This document shows, piece after piece, positions 1 through 6,816 of a stretch of DNA of 11,664 nt. Origin of the DNA: Lactobacillus amylolyticus DSM 11664 (GTDB lineage: Bacteria; Bacillota; Bacilli; Lactobacillales; Lactobacillaceae); the NCBI RefSeq assembly GCF_000178475.1, contig NZ_ADNY01000067.1, positions 1-11,664 of the forward strand, in the 5' to 3' direction. The notes under the pieces were generated by a model, which worked only from the letters and a program-made list of their open reading frames with translations, had not been told where the DNA came from and searched no databases. Position 1 is the first letter of the stretch; every line of letters begins with the position of its first letter. A program made the translations under genes and the position numbers.

Positions 1-30
1 CCCCCGAGATTCGTGTCCGAATTTCGAGGG
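1..30. repeat. Imperfect inverted repeat at the window edge
   Basis: Positions 1-13 pair with 18-30 around the 4-base loop tgtc (14-17). The stem has one mismatch (4 with 27) and one G-T pair (8 with 23). It lies inside the partial reading frame described next, so it may be chance, or a hairpin terminator whose outer part lies beyond the window. No T-run is visible on either side. Confidence 0.35.
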
Positions 31-179
31 TCACTACAGTTAATTATCTCAACACCATCAATATGCTCTGGATCATAGGTATAGGCTTCATCATCTTTAA
101 TAGATTTTTATTTTGCTAATACTCCAGTTGTCTTGTCGATGAATTCTTTTTCAAATGGACGTAATTCTTCTTTACCCAT
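1..179 (-). pseudogene. Third ORF of the Type III operon, interrupted and partial
   Basis: An ATG at 179-177 is preceded by a good ribosome site (AAAGGTG) and lies 20 bases after the res stop, so it looks like the next gene of the same operon. It encodes 23 residues beginning MGKEELRPFEKEFIDK and then meets TAA at 110-108. The same frame stays open for 36 further codons to the window edge (region with YTYDPEHIDGVEIIN), which looks like real protein. The simplest reading is a gene with a nonsense mutation, or a sequencing error in the A/T-rich run. A genuine 23-aa ORF followed by unrelated sequence is the alternative. I do not recognise the family, and the C-terminus lies outside the window. 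Confidence 0.5.
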
Positions 180-199
180 AGACACACCTTTCGAATTAT

Positions 200-772
200 C
201 TATATTTCCAGATTACCTACAACCACCACGGGTGCTTTAAATATGACATCTTCAAGACCTTTTGCTTCGTATGCTCTTTTACCAGCATCAATTCTGGCAT
301 TTTCATCATTTCTTAGTTTAGTTCTATCAGTTGTTGATTTAGTTTCCGCAATAAAGTATAAGTGCTGTGAACCGTCTTTTTCAGCTAAAATAGCCCAGTC
401 AGGATTATAGTTTCCAAATGGTGTTGGAATCTTGAACCAATGAGGTAATTTAAGGAAGTATTTGATCTTGTCTTCATTTACCAGTTGATTAGCAAACTGT
501 CGCTCTTCATCAGAATCAACAGCTATTTTATCAAATAATGTCTTTTTTAATCCTTTGTCAGGAACTAACCATAAGGTGTTCTTAGCAGCATTGAAAGGCT
601 TTAATTCATCTTTGCTCCAAGATTCACCATTTAATACATAGACTAAAGATTGATTTAACAGTCTGCTTTCATGAGCCTTAATATTCTGTTTAGCTCTTTG
701 AACAAATAAAGCTGGATTTAACTTAATACTGTCAATAAAACCTGGATTCTTCTTGTTTGTTTCAAGAATCAT
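200..772 (-). CDS. res: Type III restriction enzyme Res, C-terminal nuclease part (split by frameshift)
   Basis: This 190-residue frame is the nuclease end of a Type III Res subunit. It shows a PD-(D/E)XK active site: PD at residues 124-125 (NYNPDWAIL) and ETK at 143-145 (YFIAETKSTT), matching the family pattern. The first ~30 residues (NPGFIDSIKLNPALF) resemble the linker that normally follows the helicase part. The frame is open upstream of this ATG as far as a TAG at 832-830, and the open part (TRQLADQVGLTKQAIAKM) also reads as Res protein. It is therefore the continuation of the upstream frame, not an independent gene. The ATG at 772 has no convincing ribosome site, so little nuclease is expected unless ribosomes shift frame. 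Without this part the Res subunit could not cut DNA. Confidence 0.85.
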   Translation of the reverse strand: MILETNKKNPGFIDSIKLNPALFVQRAKQNIKAHESRLLNQSLVYVLNGESWSKDELKPFNAAKNTLWLVPDKGLKKTLFDKIAVDSDEERQFANQLVNEDKIKYFLKLPHWFKIPTPFGNYNPDWAILAEKDGSQHLYFIAETKSTTDRTKLRNDENARIDAGKRAYEAKGLEDVIFKAPVVVVGNLEI

Positions 773-788
773 CTTCGCTATAGCTTGT

Positions 789-3221
789 TTAGTTAAACCA
801 ACCTGGTCTGCCAGTTGTCGGGTAATTATCTAAAATTGGTAAATCAGAATTTTCAAGATGTTCAGTGTTAGTTGAAATCAATTCATTAGATACATTAGTC
901 TTGTTTAGATTGATTTTGGCTCTCTTTTGGACCGCAGTCATCTTTTCAAGCTGAATATCAGCTAAAGGATTTGAGCCATTAACTATGTCGTTAATTAAAG
1001 TTTCTTCTTTAAACTCAACACGGTAATTTACTTTCTTAGCTATCTTTTCCCAAAGATCATTTAGATAAGGATTATTACGATTTATTACTTTGACATGCTC
1101 CTTATTCTGTCTATTTTCAATCACAGGAACCTTATATTGGTTAGTAAAGTAATCAACCATAGAAGTTGCTGTTTCTTCTTCAAGACCTTTTTCAGCAGCC
1201 TTATTTACAATTTGCTGCTTCTTTTCTTTAGTTAAAGAGCGCATCACTTGTACTGTGACCACTCCCTTACTATTAGTGATTTTAGTTTCTTTAAGAACTT
1301 CCGCAAAGGTATTAGATTCTTCATTAGTGATCTTATGCATAACTTGAGGTTGTTCAGATTGTTCATCTGGCACACTAAAATCACTAGATTTCTGATTAAG
1401 GATTTCAGTATCATTGCCAATGTCATCTGCATCTGATTGACGCTTTTTAATAATTAAGCCGGCAAAGGTATTTTCATCAATCCTGTTGCTAATAACACCG
1501 TCTTGAAGATATTCTTTCTGCAATCCGTTAGCAAATTGTTCAAAGGTTTCACTGGCATAAATAGTAACGATATTCTGTCTATCGTTATATGCACGTTCAC
1601 CTTTCTGATTAACTGGAATACGTAATCCTCTACCGATTTTTTGTCTTCTAGTAAGGTCGTTCTTAGGCGTTGTAATGGTCATAATTTGGAAAACGTTAGG
1701 ATTATCCCAACCTTCTCTTAAAGCCGAGTGACTAAAAATAAAACGTAATTTAGCAGCCTTAGTATCTGTTTCAGGTTTACCAGGTATATATTGAGTTAAC
1801 AAACCTTCTTTATCTTGCATAATTGCATCGTAGGCTGTCTCATCTTTTTTGGTATCACCCTTAGTATCACGATACATAGCTGGCTTTTTCTTAGTAGCTT
1901 TATCTTGTGCAAAATACCCATCATGAACTTCTTCTACAGGGACATTGTAATTATACAATTTCTTGTATTTAGGATTGCTATGAAGGACTCTTTCATATAT
2001 CTTTTCAAATAATTCGGCATATTGTCCCTTCTTAGCGCCATCTGCAGTGTAAATTCGGTAATTCTTAACCTCATCGAGGAAGATTAGAGATAATACCTTA
2101 ATACCTTGATCTTGCATTGCCAATTCACGGTTAAGATGATCTTTTATTAGGGCTTCCATTTGAGATTGAATCCAAATTTGAGCTTCACCTTCATTATTAC
2201 CTAATGTGGCTTGCTTGCCGTTTTCGAATTCGACGAAATCATCCGCACGGTTAATTTCTACTACTCTCCCCCACTCTTTATATTGTGGGTTAGCAGTTTT
2301 TTCAAAGAGGCTATCATTCTGATTTAAAGTAATAGTCTTCTTCTTGTATTCGTCACCTACTTGCTTATAGGCAATTACTTTGGCTTGAAGTGAATTACCT
2401 ATCGGCTTAGGCTTCTCTTTCAATTGGACAAAGGCAACATTACCATTGGTGTTTACTTCTGTTCCAAGAGTTTCAATATGCTTAACCATATGAGCTTGGT
2501 ATGCTTGAGCCGGTCCAAATTCATACAGCATTGGATATTGCTTATCCTTGTGTGTTGCTGAATAACGAAGAGTTACTTTAGGACTTAATGAGGCAATTGC
2601 TTCTTTACCAGCTTTAGCTCCATCAACTGATTGTGGTTCATCAATTATTACAGTTGGATGTGCATCCCTAATCTGATCAAGAGGTCTACCACCAAAGAAT
2701 CCTTCATTGTATTCTTGATTAATAACATTAGTAGACTTATTAAAAGCCTGGACAGTCGTCAGCATAATCTCAAAATTGCTGCCGGCAAAATTCTGCAATT
2801 CTGAAATCTGTTTTGAGTCATAAACAAAATAATGGTACTTGTCAGTATTATAAATATCACTTAAGTAGTCTTTTAACTTATTAAGACTATCTTCTACCCC
2901 AGCCTTAATAGCTCTACTAGGTACAACAATGACAAACTTGTTCTCATTAAAACGTTTATGCAGAGCCATGATAGTCTGCAGATAAACCATTGTTTTACCA
3001 GTACCAGTTTCCATTTCGATGTTGAATTGAGGGAAAGGTTTTAAATAGTCTGCACCTGGATATTTTTGATTATTATTTAATAAAGTTTCTTGTACTGATT
3101 CGTCTAATTGCTCTGGTTCAAGCACCATTTTAGTAGCAAGGTCATCATGACCTGACAAGGTATCTACTACAGCTTTAACTGCTTCATGCTGATATGGTAG
3201 TTTTTCGTAATTAATTCTCAT
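789..3221 (-). CDS. res: Type III restriction enzyme Res, helicase/translocase part (truncated by frameshift)
   Basis: This encodes the superfamily-2 ATPase of a Type III restriction enzyme, which in the intact complex hydrolyses ATP, moves on DNA with Mod and triggers cleavage. Numbering from a GTG at 3233: Walker A METGTGKT at 74-81, DEPQ (motif II) at 198-201, SAT (motif III) at 225-227, motif V HSALREGWDNPN at 502-512, motif VI RRQKIGRGLR at 529-538. I prefer the ATG at 3221 (protein MRINYEKLPYQ, 810 aa) over the GTG at 3233. It lies 2 bases after the mod stop and has GGAG upstream inside mod, whereas the GTG sits directly on that GGAG. The last ~12 residues (after PILD) come from the wrong frame and end at a TAA at 791-789. 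Family members are usually 900-1000 aa; this part plus the next frame gives ~1000. Confidence 0.9.
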   Translation of the reverse strand: MRINYEKLPYQHEAVKAVVDTLSGHDDLATKMVLEPEQLDESVQETLLNNNQKYPGADYLKPFPQFNIEMETGTGKTMVYLQTIMALHKRFNENKFVIVVPSRAIKAGVEDSLNKLKDYLSDIYNTDKYHYFVYDSKQISELQNFAGSNFEIMLTTVQAFNKSTNVINQEYNEGFFGGRPLDQIRDAHPTVIIDEPQSVDGAKAGKEAIASLSPKVTLRYSATHKDKQYPMLYEFGPAQAYQAHMVKHIETLGTEVNTNGNVAFVQLKEKPKPIGNSLQAKVIAYKQVGDEYKKKTITLNQNDSLFEKTANPQYKEWGRVVEINRADDFVEFENGKQATLGNNEGEAQIWIQSQMEALIKDHLNRELAMQDQGIKVLSLIFLDEVKNYRIYTADGAKKGQYAELFEKIYERVLHSNPKYKKLYNYNVPVEEVHDGYFAQDKATKKKPAMYRDTKGDTKKDETAYDAIMQDKEGLLTQYIPGKPETDTKAAKLRFIFSHSALREGWDNPNVFQIMTITTPKNDLTRRQKIGRGLRIPVNQKGERAYNDRQNIVTIYASETFEQFANGLQKEYLQDGVISNRIDENTFAGLIIKKRQSDADDIGNDTEILNQKSSDFSVPDEQSEQPQVMHKITNEESNTFAEVLKETKITNSKGVVTVQVMRSLTKEKKQQIVNKAAEKGLEEETATSMVDYFTNQYKVPVIENRQNKEHVKVINRNNPYLNDLWEKIAKKVNYRVEFKEETLINDIVNGSNPLADIQLEKMTAVQKRAKINLNKTNVSNELISTNTEHLENSDLPILDNYPTTGRPGWFN

Positions 3222-3223
3222 AA

Positions 3224-5125
3224 TTATAGCCACTCCAAACTAAAGTGATCATTCAGCTCTGGTTCTTGTTTCAATTTTTCAATTAAGTTGAACTTGGTTT
3301 CTGAACCGTTATTCATTTCACGCAGTACAACTGTAGCATTAGGTAATTTACGTTGCTTATTAATTTTCTCGAGCAGATTTTCATCATAATTACCTAAAAT
3401 AGCAAATACTTCTTTGTCATCCGTTACAAAGTGATAGTTATCTCCATCTACTTCTGGGGATGCTTCTAAATCAATACCGCTCTTAATAGCAATTTCTAAT
3501 GCTCTCTGATCATTAGTAGATTCCTGTGTAAAAGGACTATGAATCAACTCTAATTGTGCTTCAAAGTTTTCTGGATTCTTGTCCCATTGTTTGATAGTAG
3601 ACCTTTCAAGCTTAAATACCTTAAAACCTGTATCAATATCAGCTTTAGGATGTTCCTTTTGAATAGCTTCACCAGCTCTTCTAATACGTTCTTCAGCAAT
3701 ATCAGGTATATTCTTATAGCCGTCTTTATAAGCAACTGACTTCTTATCAGTCTTTTCTGGGAGTTGAACCATGATAAATTTTCTATGGCCACCATCTTCC
3801 GCGTTTTGTTCCATAACTGCTTGAGCTGTACTACCAGATCCAGAAAAGAAGTCTAAGATTGTAATATCTTTTTCAGCAATGATCTTTATAAGATGTTTTA
3901 GCAAATTAATTGGTTTAGGATAATCGAAAACTTTATCATTGTTAAATAAATCCGTTACTTCTTTAGTCCCACGTGCTGAGCTAACACCATCTATATCTAG
4001 GAGATTTTGCTGAGGCAGAGTTCTATTTATTTGATTATCTTCATTATCTACCTTTTGATATTGTTTGAAGTATACAGACCATCCTTGTTTACCCTTTTTC
4101 ATAACAATGAATTTATTGTCTATACCCCATTGCAATTTGTTTTTTGACCAACGCCAATTCCAATTATCTTGTTTACCCTTTCCTCCAGGATAAATAGAGG
4201 TGTTATCAGGCATTTGAATAGGATAATTGAGTGATTCTGAATAATGAAGAGGTGTCATTCTTCGATCCAATTTATTCAATAAATATTTTCCACGTCTTTT
4301 AACGTATTCATCTTCTAGTTTATATTTATTATCATTCGCGGGTTCAATTCCAGCCGCTTCAAAGAATCGACTATTTTTTGCATAACAAACTATATATTCT
4401 GTAACTGTTTTTATTGCAGATCCTGTGTTAGATCCGGCAGTAGATTTCCAAATAAAATCTGCTTGGAAATTAGACTCACCAAAAATCTCATCACACATAA
4501 TTTTCAATCTGTCATGTTCGTTGTCATCAATTGAAATAAAAATTACACCATCTTTTGTTAGGAGATTTCTAGCTAATTTTAAACGCGGATACATCATATT
4601 GAGCCAGTCAGTATGATAGCGTCCATTACTTTCCTTATTAGTTGTAGTGATATTACCTTCATCATCTAATTGTCCTGTTGTTTCAAGATAGTTTTGGTAA
4701 GAATCATGATAGTTATCCTTGTAAACAAAGTCATGACCAGTGTTATAAGGTGGATCAATGTAAATAATTTTGACTTTTTCACCATATGCTTTCTGCATAA
4801 GCTTTAAAGCTTCAAGGTTATCACCCTCAATATATACGTTTTTGGTATTTTCCCAATCTTTAGACTTGTCTTTGTCCATGATTAAAGTCGTATCACGCGC
4901 TGGTGCATCAGCAATTCTTTTTGAATTCTTCTTACCTCGCCAGATAAACTCATATTTTTCATTTGATTCTTCATCTTCTAAGTCTGGATTAAGCAATTCT
5001 TCTAAAGCATCTGTATCAATTTGACCGTCAGCAACTACTTCTGGAAAGAGTTCAGCTAATTTCTTAGCTGCTTCTGTTCTAAAATTCGGAGTAGTTGCTT
5101 TGAATCTTTCTTCATTATTTGTCAT
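3224..5125 (-). CDS. mod: Type III DNA adenine-N6 methyltransferase Mod
   Basis: This 633-residue protein methylates adenine and recognises the target site for the Type III system. The catalytic motif IV DPPYNTG is at residues 124-130. The S-adenosylmethionine motif I DFFSGSGST is at 425-433, downstream of the catalytic motif, which is the beta-class order. The ~290 residues between them should hold the target-recognition domain. The ATG at 5125 has GAGG 7-8 bases upstream and a TGCTATAAT promoter about 40 bases further. The stop (3226-3224) is 2 bases before the res ATG, so translation is probably coupled. No frameshift or missing motif is visible, so Mod is probably active even though Res is broken. 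Its last ~110 residues recur at 6442-6816. The recognition sequence cannot be predicted by eye. Confidence 0.95.
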   Translation of the reverse strand: MTNNEERFKATTPNFRTEAAKKLAELFPEVVADGQIDTDALEELLNPDLEDEESNEKYEFIWRGKKNSKRIADAPARDTTLIMDKDKSKDWENTKNVYIEGDNLEALKLMQKAYGEKVKIIYIDPPYNTGHDFVYKDNYHDSYQNYLETTGQLDDEGNITTTNKESNGRYHTDWLNMMYPRLKLARNLLTKDGVIFISIDDNEHDRLKIMCDEIFGESNFQADFIWKSTAGSNTGSAIKTVTEYIVCYAKNSRFFEAAGIEPANDNKYKLEDEYVKRRGKYLLNKLDRRMTPLHYSESLNYPIQMPDNTSIYPGGKGKQDNWNWRWSKNKLQWGIDNKFIVMKKGKQGWSVYFKQYQKVDNEDNQINRTLPQQNLLDIDGVSSARGTKEVTDLFNNDKVFDYPKPINLLKHLIKIIAEKDITILDFFSGSGSTAQAVMEQNAEDGGHRKFIMVQLPEKTDKKSVAYKDGYKNIPDIAEERIRRAGEAIQKEHPKADIDTGFKVFKLERSTIKQWDKNPENFEAQLELIHSPFTQESTNDQRALEIAIKSGIDLEASPEVDGDNYHFVTDDKEVFAILGNYDENLLEKINKQRKLPNATVVLREMNNGSETKFNLIEKLKQEPELNDHFSLEWL

Positions 5126-5164
5126 GTTTAGCCTCGTATCCTTCTATATTTGTCATCAATAAGA

Positions 5165-5173
5165 ATTATAGCA
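5165..5173 (-). promoter_or_regulatory. Extended -10 promoter of the mod-res operon
   Basis: Read on the minus strand the sequence is TGCTATAAT, a perfect extended -10 element. The expected start is near 5158, giving a leader of ~33 bases to the mod ATG. There is no good -35, as is common for extended -10 promoters. It lies only 13 bases past the stop of the truncated recombinase. Confidence 0.6.
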
Positions 5174-5185
5174 GTTCGAAATGCT

Positions 5186-5629
5186 CTAAGTCCGGGGTTC
5201 TAAAACGTGGCGCGCTTGTTGACTAGTTAGGTAATCCTTTTTGAAACTTCTGCTAATCTGCGCACCTTTAACGTGGGCTGCAACGTTTGGATATAATCCT
5301 GCGTCTTCTGTCCAGCTAAAAAATCTTTTAACCGCTACTATGTAATTTTGAATTGTAGTCGGCTTTTTTCCGTTGTCGCTAAGATATTGCCGATAAGCTT
5401 GTACGTCTTCTCGTACTGGCTGCCTTATACTAAACTTCTGCATATATTTGAACCATTGCCTTAAAGAGATTTTATAAGTTCTCACTGTATTCTGGGATGC
5501 ATCAATATAACTAATAAAGTTAGCAAACATTCTATCTAAATCGGCTGTATTTAAGCTTAATTCATATTGATCATGTTGTCTTTTAAAATCCTGTCTAGGC
5601 ACTGGCGTTATGCTAATTTCGTTATTCAT
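5186..5629 (-). pseudogene. Tyrosine recombinase/integrase, N-terminal fragment
   Basis: The 147-residue frame contains the SAM-like core-binding domain of tyrosine recombinases, roughly residues 33-118 (ASQNTVRTYKISLRQWFKYM, KPTTIQNYIVAVKRFFSW). It then enters the usual hinge (KDYLTSQQARHVL) and stops four residues later. The whole catalytic domain (R...HxxR...Y) is missing, so it cannot recombine DNA, though it could still bind DNA. The ATG at 5629 has GAGGTG 8 bases upstream and TATAAT at 5658-5653. The mod promoter begins right where integrase similarity ends, so the restriction operon probably joined here by recombination. Full-length relatives are ~280-380 aa. Confidence 0.85.
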
Positions 5630-5652
5630 AACATGCTCACCTCTCGCACGCT

Positions 5653-5658
5653 ATTATA
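5653..5658 (-). promoter_or_regulatory. -10 element for the recombinase fragment
   Basis: TATAAT on the minus strand, 24 bases before the recombinase ATG. Its expected -35 region (about 5676-5681) falls inside the first 36-bp repeat and has no good TTGACA match. A protein bound to the repeat could therefore repress or activate this promoter. Confidence 0.45.
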
Positions 5659-5664
5659 TATACA

Positions 5665-5709
5665 TTGTGTATGTTGTGTATAGTGTGTATGTTACACAAC
5701 TTGTGCATG
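5665..5709. repeat. 36-bp repeat copy 1 within 9-bp-phased TTGTGTATG array
   Basis: The 36-bp unit is 5673-5708 and is identical to 5739-5774. The local sequence is phased every 9 bases: TTGTGTATG (5665), TTGTGTATA (5674), GTGTGTATG (5683), inverted TTACACAAC (5692), TTGTGCATG (5701). GTTGTGTA (5673-5680) and TACACAAC (5693-5700) form a perfect inverted repeat. TGTGTATAG (5675-5683) differs by one base from the DnaA-box form TGTGNATAA. The array resembles iterons or clustered operator sites. Confidence 0.75.
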
Positions 5710-5738
5710 CAATAAGAAGAGTGACAGTTAAACAATAA

Positions 5739-5775
5739 GTTGTGTATAGTGTGTATGTTACACAACTTGTGCATA
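5739..5775. repeat. 36-bp repeat copy 2
   Basis: Positions 5739-5774 repeat 5673-5708 exactly, 66 bp apart, with the same 9-bp phasing and internal inverted repeat. Its last unit (TTGTGCATA at 5767) overlaps the -35 of a plus-strand promoter, while copy 1 overlaps the expected -35 region of the minus-strand recombinase promoter. Confidence 0.75.
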
Positions 5776-5795
5776 TCACACATATCATGTATAAT
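5767..5795 (+). promoter_or_regulatory. Plus-strand promoter divergent to the recombinase
   Basis: TTGTGC (5767-5772), a 17-base spacer, then TATAAT (5790-5795). The -35 is weak (TTG of TTGACA) and is embedded in repeat copy 2. The predicted start is near 5802, directly in front of a hairpin and a terminator. Confidence 0.5.
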
Positions 5796-5801
5796 AGATA
5801 C

Positions 5802-5878
5802 ATCAACTATTGTTATTAAAGTTGATCTATAATTACTTGCAACCTACCTTCCTTCCAAAAGGTGGGCTTTTTTATTTT
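5802..5878 (+). ncRNA. Candidate small RNA, about 70-75 nt
   Basis: Between the predicted start (~5802) and the terminator (T-run to 5878) there is no ORF. The first 25 bases form a hairpin: ATCAACT (5802-5808) pairs perfectly with AGTTGAT (5820-5826) around an 11-base loop. A ~16-base single-stranded stretch and the terminator hairpin follow. A promoter, 5' hairpin and terminator in ~110 bases is the layout of small regulatory RNAs, such as plasmid copy-control antisense RNAs. It may instead be a leader left behind after loss of a downstream gene. No target is evident in the window. Confidence 0.35.
5843..5878 (+). terminator. Rho-independent terminator
   Basis: CCTACCTT (5843-5850) pairs with AAGGTGGG (5859-5866), 8 bp with one G-U pair and an 8-base loop. 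It is followed by CTTTTTTATTTT. On the minus strand no T-run follows the stem, so it acts on plus-strand transcription. It lies just after the end of the minus-strand 82-aa gene. Confidence 0.75.
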
Positions 5879-5882
5879 GCAT

Positions 5883-6131
5883 TTATTTATTGGTTGTCAC
5901 CATTCTTGTGGCAACATCATCAATAATAATTGTGCTGCTGCCCGTTTGATATTTTAATTTCTGATTGAGATAGTCCACGGCTTCCGCTTCTGTTTTAAAT
6001 GATCTATCACCAGTAGTCCATGTGCCGTCACTTTCAGCAATAACCAAATTTACGCCTGTATCTTTACTACGGATACATTTTTCAATTCTACTTAGTCGGT
6101 TTCTGATTCCTGTAAGGTTGCTACCTGTCAT
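5883..6131 (-). CDS. Small hypothetical protein (82 aa)
   Basis: The ATG at 6131 is chosen because AAGGAG lies 5 bases upstream; an in-frame TTG at 6149 lies on the other side of that ribosome site. The N-terminus (TGIRNRLSRIEKCIRSKD) should form an amphipathic helix or short coiled coil. It is followed by a probable beta-alpha unit (GVNLVIAESDGTWTTGDRSF, then EAEAVDYLNQKL) and a final strand (STIIIDDV). There is no signal peptide or membrane segment. I recognise no named domain; similar short proteins are common on lactobacillus plasmids, from memory. TATAAT on the minus strand at 6178-6173 may be its promoter. Confidence 0.7.
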   Translation of the reverse strand: MTGSNLTGIRNRLSRIEKCIRSKDTGVNLVIAESDGTWTTGDRSFKTEAEAVDYLNQKLKYQTGSSTIIIDDVATRMVTTNK

Positions 6132-6441
6132 GCATTCTCCTTCTTTCAACTATACTTTGCTTTTCAGAATTTATTATAAACATGTTGTGTGCCTTGTGTT
6201 GATTGTGTATTTTTGCAACCCAAATAAAGAACATTAAAAGCTGTTGAGCCTTGATACAACTAAACTTGCCCGACTCACCACATTCAATAAAAAACTTTTG
6301 AAAAGCGGATTTATTACGCAATATGGACTAGCACCGCTCCCGTCTTTACCAATCATTATAATTAAACGGTAGGGGGGCTCTGGCACGCTAGAATAATATT
6401 TTTAAGCATTTATTAAGACAGATCATTCTTGATCTTGCATT
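6132..6441. other. Intergenic stretch with TTGTGT cluster, no convincing gene
   Basis: Upstream of the 82-aa gene there is a TATAAT (minus strand, 6178-6173). Just behind it TTGTGT occurs at 6185, 6194 and 6203, again exactly 9 bases apart as in the 36-bp repeats. A second minus-strand TATAAT lies near 6356-6361. GATCA/TGATC (6421-6425 and 6430-6434) form a small inverted repeat next to the mod-like fragment. An open frame on the minus strand (6321-6121) overlaps the 82-aa gene, has no ribosome site, and I do not accept it. Confidence 0.5.
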
Positions 6442-6816
6442 ATTATAGCTACTCAAAACTAAAGTGATCATTTAGCTCTGGTTCTTGCTTTAATTTTTCG
6501 ATTAAGTTGAACTTGGTTTCTGAACCATTATCCTTTTCACGCAGTACAACTGTAGCATTAGGTAATTTACGCTGTTTATTAATTTTCTCGAGCAGATTTT
6601 CATCATAATTACCTAAAATAGCAAATACTTCTTTGTCATCCGTTACAAAGTGGTAGTTATCTCCATCTACTTCTGGGGATGCTTCTAAATCAATACCGCT
6701 CTTAATAGCAATTTCTTCTGCTCTTTGGTCATTTGTAGAAACCTGAGTGAAAGGACTATGGATCAACTCTAATTGTGCTTCAAAGTTTTCTGGATTCTCG
6801 TCCCATTGCTTAATTG
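6442..6816 (-). pseudogene. Second copy of the 3' end of mod (fragment)
   Basis: About 375 bases match 3223-3600 at an offset of 3219 and encode the last ~110 residues of a Mod subunit (IKQWDENPENFEAQLELIHS onward). In the aligned ~105 residues I count about six differences, plus silent changes, so it derives from a related allele and is not a fresh duplicate. The final Trp codon TGG has become TAG. The 5' side switches abruptly to resolvase sequence near 6812-6820. An internal ATG would give a 105-residue product, but it has no catalytic or cofactor motif and no clear ribosome site. Confidence 0.85.

Noticed and set aside
815..830. Possible programmed frameshift joining the two res frames.
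   Set aside because: No X-XXY-YYZ slippery heptamer, internal ribosome-like stimulator or obvious hairpin; an ordinary indel is simpler.
5673..5774. Two 36-bp repeats with a 30-bp spacer resemble a minimal CRISPR array.
   Set aside because: Only two copies, a simple TGTG-rich sequence with internal 9-bp periodicity, overlap with promoters, and no cas genes.
6121..6321. A 66-codon minus-strand ORF overlapping the 82-aa gene.
   Set aside because: No ribosome site, and its end overlaps the well-supported start of the 82-aa gene in another frame.
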